Below, in pieces: positions 44,890 through 53,862 of a DNA stretch of 64,000 nt (its first letter is position 1; the number at the start of each line of letters is the position of its first letter). The translations under genes and the position numbers were made by a program. The notes under the pieces were generated by a model. The model did no database searches. It was not told where the DNA came from and was given only the letters and a program-made list of their open reading frames with translations. The stretch covers positions 486,467 to 550,466 of the forward strand of contig JAKOUW010000096.1 of the NCBI GenBank assembly GCA_029782365.1, in the 5' to 3' direction. The stretch comes from Chloroflexota bacterium. GTDB lineage: Bacteria; Chloroflexota; Anaerolineae; Anaerolineales; UBA4823.

Positions 44890-45843
44890 ATGAACCCTGA
44901 ACACCCGAATCTGGAACCTCCATCTAACCAACCGCCCGTTGACCGGCCTGTCTTCGGCGAGCGCATCGTCACGCCGGCTTCCAGCGGCCGGCCCGGCGAA
45001 GCGGAAGCAGATTTTAACCGCCGCATGGGCATGTTTATTGTCGAGGCGCCGCGCCGCAGTCTGGCGAACCTGGTGGTCCCGGCTGACACCCTTCAACAGA
45101 TACGGATGCTGCTCACCAAGATCCGCCACCACCGCATCCTGTACGAAGATTTCGGCCTCGCCGAAGTGGATCCCTACGGCGGCCGCACGGCGATTAATCT
45201 GTACGGTCCACCCGGCACCGGCAAAACCTTTGCCGCTGAAGCCATCGCCAACGAGCTTGGCATGGGCATCATCCGCGTCAATTATGCCGAGATCGAATCG
45301 AAGTATGTAGGCGATACACCCAAGAACATCAAAGCCGCCTTTCAAAAAGCGCGCACAAGCAGTGCTGTGTTGTTCTTCGATGAAGCCGATTCTATCCTCG
45401 GCCGGCGCCTGTCCAATATCACCCAGAGCACCGATCACGCTGTCAACGTCAGCCGCTCGGTGATGCTGCTCGAGCTTGATCAGTTTTCCGGTGTAACCGT
45501 CTTCGCCACCAACCTGGCCAGCAATTACGACACGGCCTTTGTCAGGCGCATCCTCGGTCACATCCATATGCCGCTGCCCGATGCCGGCTCCAGGCGGCGC
45601 CTGTGGCAGGGTCACCTGCCGGCGCGCCTGCCGGTCAGCCTGAGCGAAGCGGATTGGGAAGCGCTGGTGCAGGAGACGGACGGCCTGACAGGCGGCGATA
45701 TTCTCAACATCGTCATCGCCGCCTCAGCGCAGGCCATCGAACAGCAAGGTTCCGCCTGCCGGGTGAGACTGGAAGATTTCCGTTCTGCCATCGCGGCTGT
45801 GCGTCAGGCACGCCTGGCGATTGGCATGCCCGGTGCCGTTTAG
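44890..45843 (+). CDS. AAA+ ATPase of the FtsH/SpoVK-like type, without protease domain
   Basis: 317 residues from the ATG at 44890, preceded by AAAGAGG. After about 70 flexible residues the AAA module has Walker A GPPGTGKT (about 106-113), pore loop ESKYVGDTPKN, Walker B VLFFDEADS, sensor 1 VFATN and arginine finger region FVRRILGHI. The C-terminal lid follows (DGLTGGDILNIVIAAS). It lacks membrane helices and a protease domain, so it may remodel or unfold a protein partner. It lies 25 bp after the MerR gene, and its TAG stop overlaps the GTG start of the next gene. Confidence 0.88.
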   Translation: MNPEHPNLEPPSNQPPVDRPVFGERIVTPASSGRPGEAEADFNRRMGMFIVEAPRRSLANLVVPADTLQQIRMLLTKIRHHRILYEDFGLAEVDPYGGRTAINLYGPPGTGKTFAAEAIANELGMGIIRVNYAEIESKYVGDTPKNIKAAFQKARTSSAVLFFDEADSILGRRLSNITQSTDHAVNVSRSVMLLELDQFSGVTVFATNLASNYDTAFVRRILGHIHMPLPDAGSRRRLWQGHLPARLPVSLSEADWEALVQETDGLTGGDILNIVIAASAQAIEQQGSACRVRLEDFRSAIAAVRQARLAIGMPGAV

Positions 45844-47672
45844 TGTGGCCGGTGGAATCCGCAAGCTTGCCTGTGCCTGATCTCCACCAGCCTGCTGGCG
45901 ATTTCTCTTTTGAGCTTTGCGCCGGTTTTCTGCTTCTCCAGCAAGGCGCTCAGTGGTGGCTCTTCGAGCGCCCTCTGGCGGTGATCGCAGCTTATTCCCT
46001 TGCCGAGGTCCAGCCCGCCCTGGCAGAATTGGAGCGCGCCGCCCAATCAGGGCTGTACGCCGCCGGTATGCTCAGTTACGAGGCCGCTCCGGCCTTGGAC
46101 CCCGCCCTGCGGGCTCACCCACCCGGCGATTTTCCCCTGCTCTGGTTTGGCCTGTACACCGCGCCGCGCCGCCTGCCTCTCTCTGCGCTTCCATCGCCTG
46201 GCCCGCAGGCTTACCCGCTCGACTGGCGGCCCAACGTATCGAAAAAAGAGTACCGCGCCGCTTTGCGCGCCATCAAAGCGCACATCGCTTGCGGCGATAC
46301 GTACCAGGTGAATTACACCCTGCGCTTGCGCTCTGCTTTTCCTCTGTCATCCCAGGATATACCTTTCCAGACATTCTGCCGGCTGGCGCGCAGCCAGCGC
46401 GCCGGTTATGCCGCCTACCTGGATCTCGGCCGTTGGGCGGCTGCTTGCGCTTCTCCAGAGTTGTTTTTCCGCCTGGACGGCGACCAGGTCACCGCCCGGC
46501 CGATGAAAGGGACAACCTACCGCGGTCTGACATTAGCCGGGGATCGCGCCCAAGCCGCCTGGCTGCAGGCTTCTGCTAAGAACCGCGCCGAGAATGTGAT
46601 GATCGTGGATATGCTGCGCAACGACCTGGGCAAGGTGGCGCGCCCGGGCAGCGTTCAGGTCCTGCGCCTGTTCGAGACCGAGCGTTACCCCACCGTCTGG
46701 CAGATGACCTCTACGGTGCAGGCTCGCACAGAGGCCACGTTTTCACAGCTTTTTAGTGCCTTGTTCCCCTGTGCCTCGATCACCGGCGCGCCAAAAATCC
46801 GCACCATGCAGATCATCCAGGCGTTGGAGCCCGAACCGCGCCGCCTGTACACAGGCTCCATCGGTTGGCTGGCGCCGGGCCGCCAGGCCCAGTTCAACGT
46901 GGCGATTCGCACCGTGCTGTTTGACCGCCATGCCGGACACGCAGAATACGGCGTGGGCGGCGGGATAGTTTGGGATTCTACTATACAGGGTGAATATGAA
47001 GAATGCCTGCTGAAAGCCAGGGTGCTGAACAGCGAATTCCCGGCGTTTTCACTGCTCGAAACACTGCGTTGGACACCCACAGAAGGCTATTATTTACTCG
47101 AACGCCATTTACAGCGTATGAAAGATTCGGCGGAATATTTCGCTTACCCATGCGACCTCCGCCAGGCGAGAGAGCGCCTTGCTGAATTGGCAGCGGAATT
47201 TCCTTCCGCAGCGCGGCGAGTGCGCTTGTTGTTGGATGAAAGCGGCGTTTTTCATCTGGAGAGTATGCCCTTCACCATGTCCGGGCCGGCTGACCGTCTG
47301 CAGATGCCCCTGGCAGTTCATCCGGTTGACCGGCAGAATACTTTTCTGTACCACAAAACTACTCATCGCTCGGTCTATGCGCAAGCTTTGCAGGAACGCC
47401 CCGGATGCGAGGATGTCATTCTTTTCAACCAACAGGGTGAACTCACCGAAACCTGCCTGGGTAATCTGGCTCTGAATATTGACGGCCGACTGCTCACGCC
47501 GCCGCTCTCCAGCGGGTTACTGGCTGGCGTCCTGCGCGCCGAACTGCTCGCTTCAGGCGTGCTGCAAGAAGCCCGCCTGACGTTGGATGATCTGCCGCGC
47601 GCCAGCGCCATTTACCGCTTGAATTCCCTGCGCGGCATGCAGGCGGTGGATCTCACTGGCGGTCCCACTTGA
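45843..47672 (+). CDS. pabB: PabB-PabC fusion: aminodeoxychorismate synthase component I + ADC lyase
   Basis: 609 residues from the GTG at 45843, which overlaps the previous stop (TAGTG); the open frame extends upstream but only inside the ATPase gene. Residues about 150-395 are the chorismate-binding domain, with KGTTYRG, NRAENVMIVDMLRNDLG, ITGAPKIRTMQ and the Mg-binding GGGIVWDSTIQGEYEE. From about 400 comes a class IV aminotransferase-like lyase (FSLLETLRW, LYHKTTHRSVY with the PLP Lys, GELTETCLGNL, RLNSLRGMQ). Together these steps turn chorismate, with ammonia from a PabA elsewhere, into 4-aminobenzoate for folate synthesis. Confidence 0.93.
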   Translation: MWPVESASLPVPDLHQPAGDFSFELCAGFLLLQQGAQWWLFERPLAVIAAYSLAEVQPALAELERAAQSGLYAAGMLSYEAAPALDPALRAHPPGDFPLLWFGLYTAPRRLPLSALPSPGPQAYPLDWRPNVSKKEYRAALRAIKAHIACGDTYQVNYTLRLRSAFPLSSQDIPFQTFCRLARSQRAGYAAYLDLGRWAAACASPELFFRLDGDQVTARPMKGTTYRGLTLAGDRAQAAWLQASAKNRAENVMIVDMLRNDLGKVARPGSVQVLRLFETERYPTVWQMTSTVQARTEATFSQLFSALFPCASITGAPKIRTMQIIQALEPEPRRLYTGSIGWLAPGRQAQFNVAIRTVLFDRHAGHAEYGVGGGIVWDSTIQGEYEECLLKARVLNSEFPAFSLLETLRWTPTEGYYLLERHLQRMKDSAEYFAYPCDLRQARERLAELAAEFPSAARRVRLLLDESGVFHLESMPFTMSGPADRLQMPLAVHPVDRQNTFLYHKTTHRSVYAQALQERPGCEDVILFNQQGELTETCLGNLALNIDGRLLTPPLSSGLLAGVLRAELLASGVLQEARLTLDDLPRASAIYRLNSLRGMQAVDLTGGPT

Positions 47673-47784
47673 CGCTGCCAGGTTTCAGCGGCGGCAAATT
47701 GTTGATGGCGCCGCAGGGATAACGAATATGACCGCTCTTCATTCGCCGTCTTATCACAGCTTGCGAAAGGCTCAATTCCTCCAC

Positions 47785-47813
47785 TTTACTCCGAATTATT
47801 TAAATACTATAAT
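47785..47813 (+). promoter_or_regulatory. Promoter of the four-gene ATPase/TPR unit
   Basis: TTTACT (47785-47790), a 17-bp spacer and TATAAT (47808-47813). The short leader contains CTGGAGGATTTT before the ATG at 47837. Confidence 0.6.
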
Positions 47814-47836
47814 ATAGGTAGAAACTGGAGGATTTT

Positions 47837-48283
47837 ATGACCGACAATTCCAAGAACAACCAGGATGAACAGGCCAAGCCCGCCTCGGGCGGTTTCAATT
47901 TCCAGGGGCCTGCCTCCTTTAACCAAAGCCAGCTTTCGACTGGCGATATCCATAACCAGAATGTCACTTTCAGCGGCTCGGCAATAACCCCGGATATGTT
48001 GGCTGAATTGTTTGCGCCTCTGGCAACCGCGGTCAAATCAGCTCCGCCGGAAAAGCGCGCCGATGCCGAAGCCAAGCTTGAAGAATTGAAGCAGGAAACC
48101 GCCAAGGGCGCCAAGGCCGAAGACAGCACACTGGCGCGCGTCGCCAGCGGATTGGCCGATCTGGTCCCCGGAGCTGTCAGCGCCCTGGTCGCTGCGTTTG
48201 CCAACCCTCTGCTGGCAGGTATTGCCGGTCCGGTCACCAAGTTCGTGGTGGACGGATTAAAACAGAAACTCGGAACAAAATAA
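47837..48283 (+). CDS. Small protein with FNQSQL motif and hydrophobic C-terminus (effector-associated type, tentative)
   Basis: 148 residues, no signal peptide. Residues 18-50 form an Asn/Gly/Phe-rich stretch, GFNFQGPASFNQSQL and GDIHNQNVTFSG, that looks like short beta strands. An acidic/basic helix follows at about 70-100 (EKRADAEAKLEELKQET). The last 45 residues are hydrophobic and Gly/Ala-rich (LVPGAVSALVAAFANPLLAG, then IAGPVTKFVVDGL) and could insert in a membrane. I recall similar C-termini on small modules next to or within STAND/NACHT proteins, but could not check this. Its motif recurs in the ATPase two genes downstream, suggesting that the two proteins interact. Confidence 0.7.
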   Translation: MTDNSKNNQDEQAKPASGGFNFQGPASFNQSQLSTGDIHNQNVTFSGSAITPDMLAELFAPLATAVKSAPPEKRADAEAKLEELKQETAKGAKAEDSTLARVASGLADLVPGAVSALVAAFANPLLAGIAGPVTKFVVDGLKQKLGTK

Positions 48284-48337
48284 GCGTTTCACAACCGCCC
48301 GCCGCACCGCTTCATTTTCGCCTGTCAGGAGGTCATC

Positions 48338-49594
48338 ATGGATCACATTCGCTCCTTTCGCCTCACCGCGCTGTGGCGCGCCTTACTTTGTCTGGCTTTC
48401 ATTTCCGCTGCCGGCTGCGCTCCTGCCCAGATAACCATCTCACCAGACGCCACCCAGCCTCCGGCTGAATATACGCCGCCTGCCGAGCCCACCCCAATGG
48501 TCGACACGCCAACCCCAACCCCAACGCCGGCGCCTGCCTTACCCACCGAGTCCACTTCCGTCCTGCCGCCCCTCAACGACCAGACCAGCTTGGTGGCTTT
48601 GTTTCCGGCGCTCTCGGATGATTTTGTCAAGCAAATTTCAGGCCAGCTCGAGCAGTTCGCTCAGGTCCATCCGAATATTCAACTCAGCTACAATTTTGAA
48701 CCACCTGCCGGTTTTCCAACCAAGCTACAATCTTTGCTCGCCGCCGGCACCCCGCCTGACCTGACCGCTTTGGACTACAACATGCTGGCTGGCATGGTGC
48801 AAAGCGGCGCCTCGGCCAAATTCGACCAGTATCCATCCACCTATTGGAACATCTTTCTGGAAGATGCGGCAGCCGGCGACCGCTTCGGGAATGATTTTTA
48901 CGGCGTACCCTGGTTCCGCGATGCTTGCTCGCCTGCCTACACTTCGCTGGCTTTGTTCACCTCCGATCCGCTGCGCGCCCATGCCGCGCACCTGTTGGCC
49001 GAGTACCTCACTGGTTATGGTTTGCAAAAGGATAACCTGTTTAACCTGAACATGTTCCCAACCATCAACGATCTTTACCAGGCGGGAGTGCTCTCTTGCC
49101 CGGCCCAAAAGACCCTGCGCCTTCCCCCGAGTGCGCTGGAAGCGGTGGTCAATTCCAGCCAGGTGGACGCTGATTCATTTTCCACGCTCGAGCAAAAATT
49201 CAACCCATCTAGCGCCACCGCCCTCGTGCCCCAAATGGTCTCCCAGTCCAGCGATTTTCTCAGCCTGGCCCGTCTGACCCCTGCCCAGGCTTTTGGCCAG
49301 CATTACAAAGATTTCCTGGTGTTTGGCATTCTGCAGCTTGATGACCCCGCAGTCTCTGGAAGCTTGGGACTCTCGCCCGGGCGCTACATGCTGGTTTGCA
49401 GTCCGAATCCCGATGCGCCGGACTGCAGTTTCGTGGATACGCAGGGCAATTTCACCAAATTTGACCCCCAGGCATATCAAAAAATGGGCGCCTCTGTCAG
49501 CGAACCAGGCGTTTTCATTGAAACCGGTTCGATCGAAGCCTGTTTTTACCTGGATGGCTTGCGCCTGTGCATCACGCTGTTTGCCAATCGATAA
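48338..49594 (+). CDS. Lipoprotein resembling ABC extracellular solute-binding proteins
   Basis: 418 residues, with GGAGG before the ATG. The signal peptide ends in lipobox AAGC (Cys27), followed by a Pro/Thr-rich tether to about residue 75. The mature part resembles family 1 solute-binding proteins: LEQFAQVHPNIQLSY, LQSLLAAGTPPDLTALD and YGVPWFRDACSPAYTS. The usual middle section is shortened compared with such proteins, so it may be a sensor and not a transport component. No ABC permease or ATPase is present; it lies in one unit with the P-loop ATPase and TPR protein. Four cysteines in the C-terminal part may form disulfides. Confidence 0.72.
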   Translation: MDHIRSFRLTALWRALLCLAFISAAGCAPAQITISPDATQPPAEYTPPAEPTPMVDTPTPTPTPAPALPTESTSVLPPLNDQTSLVALFPALSDDFVKQISGQLEQFAQVHPNIQLSYNFEPPAGFPTKLQSLLAAGTPPDLTALDYNMLAGMVQSGASAKFDQYPSTYWNIFLEDAAAGDRFGNDFYGVPWFRDACSPAYTSLALFTSDPLRAHAAHLLAEYLTGYGLQKDNLFNLNMFPTINDLYQAGVLSCPAQKTLRLPPSALEAVVNSSQVDADSFSTLEQKFNPSSATALVPQMVSQSSDFLSLARLTPAQAFGQHYKDFLVFGILQLDDPAVSGSLGLSPGRYMLVCSPNPDAPDCSFVDTQGNFTKFDPQAYQKMGASVSEPGVFIETGSIEACFYLDGLRLCITLFANR

Positions 49595-49603
49595 GAATTC
49601 ACC

Positions 49604-50524
49604 ATGCTCAGCCTGGCCAAAGATTTCGTTGATCGTGACAAAGAGCTGGCGGATTTAACAGGCGCCAACCCGCCTTCTTCCCTGCGCCTGCTCTTGGTGA
49701 CGGGCGAAGAAGGCATGGGCAAGACATCCCTGCTGGCAGAGTATGCCGACAATCTGCGCCAGGCTGGCCTGGAAGTTGCCGCTATTGATCTGCACGGCCG
49801 CGATTTCATGAGTGTGCTCAATCTCTTGACCAGCGAATTGGACAGCCTCGATTTCAGCGATCTGCACAAAGCGCTCAACGATCTGCCAGCCATGCTTCAA
49901 CGCGGCTTGCCGGCGCCTGAGCCGCCTGTGGGAGTCCCAACGCCAGCCGCTGTGCCTGCTCAGGAAGATCCCCTCTCGCAGACCGCGGCGGGCAGCGGGT
50001 TCGATTTCACCGGCCCCGCTACTTTTAACCAAAGCCAGCTCGCCCTGGGCAGTATATTCAACAACCCCAATTACACCACTGTATACAATCTGTATCTCAG
50101 CGAAGATCCAGCCGTTAAAAATTTGATTATCAGTTTCCAAACGCGGGCACTGCGCGCCAGCCTGGCGCGTTCAGGTAAGCCCCTCGTCATTATCTTCGAT
50201 AATTGGGATGCCGCTGACCCGCTCGTGCAGAGATGGCTGCGCGACAACCTCTTGGATTGGGCCCTGAATAATAAGATCCCCAGTTTGCTCCTGGCCTGCA
50301 GTGCCCAGGTCGGCCAAAGTGATCTTGAAAACCTGCGCGGTGAATTGACCGTCAAAGTTGGCGAACTGCCCCAGCAGGCTGTTTATGAATATTGGGTGAT
50401 CAAAAAACGCCTGCCCGCCGAAGCCTTGAGCCTGGTCGAAGCCTTGGTGCACCGCACCAGCGTCCTGGTAAACCTGGCTCAAGACGCCGAGGTGAAGCGC
50501 AGTCAACAGGCTCAGGTGAGCTGA
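49604..50524 (+). CDS. P-loop NTPase (AAA_16/STAND-like) with embedded FNQSQL motif
   Basis: 306 residues. Walker A is VTGEEGMGKTSLL (about 32-44); Walker B is PLVIIFDNWD (about 193-202), and a sensor-like LLLACSAQ follows. Between them sits an insertion (about 105-150) containing GFDFTGPATFNQSQL, nearly the same as in the small protein at 47837. The domain order fits the ATPase core of STAND/Orc1-like proteins, but the winged-helix and sensor parts are missing here. They appear to be supplied by the next gene, which starts one base after this stop. Confidence 0.75.
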   Translation: MLSLAKDFVDRDKELADLTGANPPSSLRLLLVTGEEGMGKTSLLAEYADNLRQAGLEVAAIDLHGRDFMSVLNLLTSELDSLDFSDLHKALNDLPAMLQRGLPAPEPPVGVPTPAAVPAQEDPLSQTAAGSGFDFTGPATFNQSQLALGSIFNNPNYTTVYNLYLSEDPAVKNLIISFQTRALRASLARSGKPLVIIFDNWDAADPLVQRWLRDNLLDWALNNKIPSLLLACSAQVGQSDLENLRGELTVKVGELPQQAVYEYWVIKKRLPAEALSLVEALVHRTSVLVNLAQDAEVKRSQQAQVS

Positions 50525-50525
50525 G

Positions 50526-53500
50526 ATGGCTGGACCACCTGTCTCTCCGCCCCCGCTGCCTGGGAATTGGGATCTGGATGATCCGTTACAAATTGCCGAG
50601 CGTCTTGACCGCCTCCCATCTGAATTGCACTATTACCTTCTGCTGTGCGCCATCCCACCTGAATTTGACCAGGCCCTGTTTGATTATTTATTCGGTCTTT
50701 TTCCATACCCAAATGCTCCGCAGAAAGACGCTGGGCAGATGTTCGATCAGATACTGGCGCTGGATTTCTGCCGTCCAGGAGCGGGCCACATGCTCAAGTT
50801 CAACAGCGCCGCACGCCGGGTTCTCTTAAATCGTCTTCAACAGCCAGAACTGCAGTCCATCTTCCAACAGGCCAGCCAGGCTCTGACTGCGAACGACCTG
50901 CTGCCCTCCAGCCGCGCCGAAACTGCCAAGAACGAAGCCAGCCCAGAAACCACCAGCCGTCAGCCTCAGGAAGACTTCGCCAATGCAGAATGGAATTCAT
51001 GGCTGGCGTCGCTCTCGGCCCAACAGCAAAATCCTCAAGAGATTCATCTCCAGGTGCTGGCTTCGCTCATCGATCACCAGCCGCCTGTTCTGCTGCATTT
51101 TCTGCGGCTGTGCGCTATTCCGGCGGCCTTTGATCGCTCATTGGTGGAACGCCTGGTGGAGGGTTTTCCTGCCCCTGGACACTCATCTGCCTCAGCAGAG
51201 GAATTGTTCGCCCGCCTCGGCGGGTTATCCTTCAGCCGGCGCGATTCCTGGGGGCGCCTGGTGTTCGATCTGGACGCCCGCCGCCTCCTGCTGGAACGCC
51301 TTCAGCAGCCCGATCTTCAGCCCCTTTTTCGCCAGGTGAACCAGGCTTTGCTGGACGAGGCGCAACACCAGGTGGCCCACGGCCCAGCCGCCCTCAGTTT
51401 GCGCAGCCAGCGCGATTTGCTAAACCACCTCTTGTTGGCCGACGCATTGAGCGGGCTCAATTATTTGTTCCAAGCATTTCAACTGGCCTGCGATCAGCGC
51501 CAGCTTGGCCATGCCCAAGATCTGCTCCAGCGCCTGCGCGATTTGCTTGCCTTTCTTCCGCCCGATTACCTCACCTGGCATGATTTCTATGCGCTGCGGC
51601 TGAGTGGCTACACCGGCAGGTTAACCCCAGGCGCACTGGCGCTCCAGTTCCAGCGCCTGGCCAAGAACACATCATCAGGCATTTTACAAGCCATGGCGCT
51701 CTGGCAGGCCGGCGATTGGGCTCGCCAGGATAACCAATGGACTGCGGCCCTGGCCAGTTTGCAGAACAGTCTGCAGTTGTTGCGACGAGCGAACCGACCA
51801 ACGGAGGCAGCGCGCGTTTGCATGGCCATCGGCAGTGTGTATCTTGACCTGGCCGAAAACAACGGCGAACTGCAGGGTGGGCCGCTCTTGCCAGAGACAG
51901 CCAGCGAGCGCTGGCTGTATTACCTGGTTCACTTTCCTTTTATTCTGCTCGAATGGCTGCGCCGTTGGACGCCGTTTTTCCCGGCTTTCCTGATATTTTC
52001 CAGCCGGTACCAGGATTGGCTGCTCAACTACTTGCTGCTGGAGGCTGGCGTATGGTTCGCCAAAGCCCAATCAGATTTTGAGAAGCTCAGCGATTCGTCT
52101 GGTCTTTTGGAAGCACTGCGCCTGCGAACGGAAACCGCGCTCAGCCTGAAACGCTGGGCGTCTGCCAGCGCTCTGCTCCAGCGCCTGCGAGCCCGGCCAG
52201 AAGTGCAGTCCAGCCGCTACCGGTATGCGCTTTACCTGCTCGGCCAGGCTGAAATCGATATGGTGCGCCGCCAACATCAGGCCGCCCTGGCCAGTCTGCA
52301 TGAAGCGGCACAAACATTCGATGTGACGGAGGATGCTCCTCAGCAGGCGCGCGCCAGCCGCCTGCTCGGCCGGCTGCTCCTGCGCCAGGGAAAGGTTGAG
52401 GAAGCCGGCCAGGCTTACCTGAGCGCGGCGCGCGCCTACCAACAGGCCGGCGACCCGCTCGGCCGCAGTCAGGCGCTGGGTGAAGCGTTGGATTCATTGG
52501 TTCGTCGCGGTCATGCCAGGAGCTCATCGGCCCGCGAAGGCTCGTATGCGCGCCTGGCCATGGCATTCGAAGATTTCGGTGCATTCATCAAAGAAAAAAC
52601 CAGTCCTCTGCGCCCGGCAGGCGCTCCCAACGAGCCCATCGACAGCGCCAGCCAGGTTTATTTCCTGGCCGGCTTCCCCGATCACTTACTGCGTACATTC
52701 CGGCGGGTGGCTTACCTGTTTGCCCTGCCGGCTGGGTACCTGTTCACCCTGGGGGTGGGGATTGCCGCTACGCTGTCGCTGGCGGTGCTTGAAAACTGGC
52801 TTCTGCGCAACACCGACCAGATTCCACCCAGCCAGGGCGCTGTCCTGGCGGCGGTCGTCATCCTGGCTCTGCCAGTGGCGCTGTGGGGCTACCGATTTGC
52901 GTATTGTGTGCTCGGATTGATTGTGGCTGGCTGGTTGAGCAAAAAGGTGAAGCCGCTGGAAGAGCAGCAGCCCGACTTGTTGATTGCCTCTCCCCACGGT
53001 CTGGAAGTGCGCCGCAATCTGCCGCCTGGCGCCATTGCCACCAGCATCAGCCGCACACCAGATGCGCAGGAAGCGGCTGAAGGCGATGGGCGCACCATTT
53101 TCGGCGGTGCGCCTGGCCCAGGCCAGCCGTCAAACCAACCCGACGCTCAAGTGAACAGCGTATTCATCCCTTGGGAAGAAATCCTGGCCCTCGGCCCGGC
53201 GGATGTGCGTGTCTGGCGCCAACCGATCAGCCTGGCGTCGCGCCTCCACATGCTGTTTGCACATACCCTGGAAAAGCCCACCACCCAGGTCATCGAAGGT
53301 ATCACAATTGGCTATGCGCACCTCGCCCGCTTGGTGCGCAGCCGCATCAAGCCCAATACGCCTTCCCTGGATGGCAGTTTCACCCTGCTCGCCAGCATGT
53401 CTGCCCTGGCAGCGGCCGCTCTCAGCCTGTTTTGCGCCTGGTGGATGGTCATCCACAACCTGATTAACTTGCGCGTGCAGAACATTTTCAGCGGCGGACA

Positions 53501-53762
53501 GGTCTACCTGTTCTATACTCCCCTGGTCGCCATGTGGCTCTTCAGTCTGATGATCTTTTTTCCCCCTTTTGCCCTTTGGCAGCTCTACTTTCAACGCCGC
53601 CGTATGAGCCGCTTTTTCCCGCCAGCCGAGCGGCCGGACTCTTCTGCGCCAGCCAATACCGCGCCCTCCGTTGTACCTTCCGCCGTCTTGGCATCGGCGG
53701 CCGTTTTCAGCACCCTGCTAGCCCTGGCCTGGCTGGTGCTTATACTAATATTGGCCGCCTGA
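50526..53762 (+). CDS. Large winged-helix/TPR membrane protein, likely sensor partner of the ATPase
   Basis: 1078 residues, starting one base after the ATPase stop, so translationally coupled. Two homologous modules at about 20-130 and 165-285 (LPSELHYYLLLCAIPPEFD and PPVLLHFLRLCAIPAAFD; each ends in RLQQPxLQxxFxQ) look like STAND winged-helix segments. About 290-690 is alpha-helical, TPR-like (for example ALWQAGDWARQDNQWTAALASLQ). Two membrane helices at about 727-755 and 770-800, a cytoplasmic or external domain of 150 residues, and three more helices (about 955, 995 and 1055) follow. No catalytic motif is seen. It could hold the upstream ATPase at the membrane and sense a signal. Confidence 0.65.
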   Translation: MAGPPVSPPPLPGNWDLDDPLQIAERLDRLPSELHYYLLLCAIPPEFDQALFDYLFGLFPYPNAPQKDAGQMFDQILALDFCRPGAGHMLKFNSAARRVLLNRLQQPELQSIFQQASQALTANDLLPSSRAETAKNEASPETTSRQPQEDFANAEWNSWLASLSAQQQNPQEIHLQVLASLIDHQPPVLLHFLRLCAIPAAFDRSLVERLVEGFPAPGHSSASAEELFARLGGLSFSRRDSWGRLVFDLDARRLLLERLQQPDLQPLFRQVNQALLDEAQHQVAHGPAALSLRSQRDLLNHLLLADALSGLNYLFQAFQLACDQRQLGHAQDLLQRLRDLLAFLPPDYLTWHDFYALRLSGYTGRLTPGALALQFQRLAKNTSSGILQAMALWQAGDWARQDNQWTAALASLQNSLQLLRRANRPTEAARVCMAIGSVYLDLAENNGELQGGPLLPETASERWLYYLVHFPFILLEWLRRWTPFFPAFLIFSSRYQDWLLNYLLLEAGVWFAKAQSDFEKLSDSSGLLEALRLRTETALSLKRWASASALLQRLRARPEVQSSRYRYALYLLGQAEIDMVRRQHQAALASLHEAAQTFDVTEDAPQQARASRLLGRLLLRQGKVEEAGQAYLSAARAYQQAGDPLGRSQALGEALDSLVRRGHARSSSAREGSYARLAMAFEDFGAFIKEKTSPLRPAGAPNEPIDSASQVYFLAGFPDHLLRTFRRVAYLFALPAGYLFTLGVGIAATLSLAVLENWLLRNTDQIPPSQGAVLAAVVILALPVALWGYRFAYCVLGLIVAGWLSKKVKPLEEQQPDLLIASPHGLEVRRNLPPGAIATSISRTPDAQEAAEGDGRTIFGGAPGPGQPSNQPDAQVNSVFIPWEEILALGPADVRVWRQPISLASRLHMLFAHTLEKPTTQVIEGITIGYAHLARLVRSRIKPNTPSLDGSFTLLASMSALAAAALSLFCAWWMVIHNLINLRVQNIFSGGQVYLFYTPLVAMWLFSLMIFFPPFALWQLYFQRRRMSRFFPPAERPDSSAPANTAPSVVPSAVLASAAVFSTLLALAWLVLILILAA

Positions 53763-53850
53763 TTGGTCGTTTCGGTCAGACCCTACCCTCCTCCACAGCC
53801 AGTTCGTGACCGCCAACAACTCCTCTCTTTCCCTGGCAGGTTTTCCATTG

Positions 53851-53856
53851 TAAAAT
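53851..53856 (+). promoter_or_regulatory. -10 box of a leaderless promoter (GNAT-decarboxylase gene)
   Basis: TAAAAT with exactly six bases (CCACCC) before the ATG at 53863. Confidence 0.5.
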
Positions 53857-53862
53857 CCACCC

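Noticed and set aside
45603..45842. Upstream extension of PabBC into the ATPase gene
   Set aside because: The extra 80 residues are the ATPase sequence read in another frame; the GTG at 45843 overlapping the ATPase stop is the natural start.
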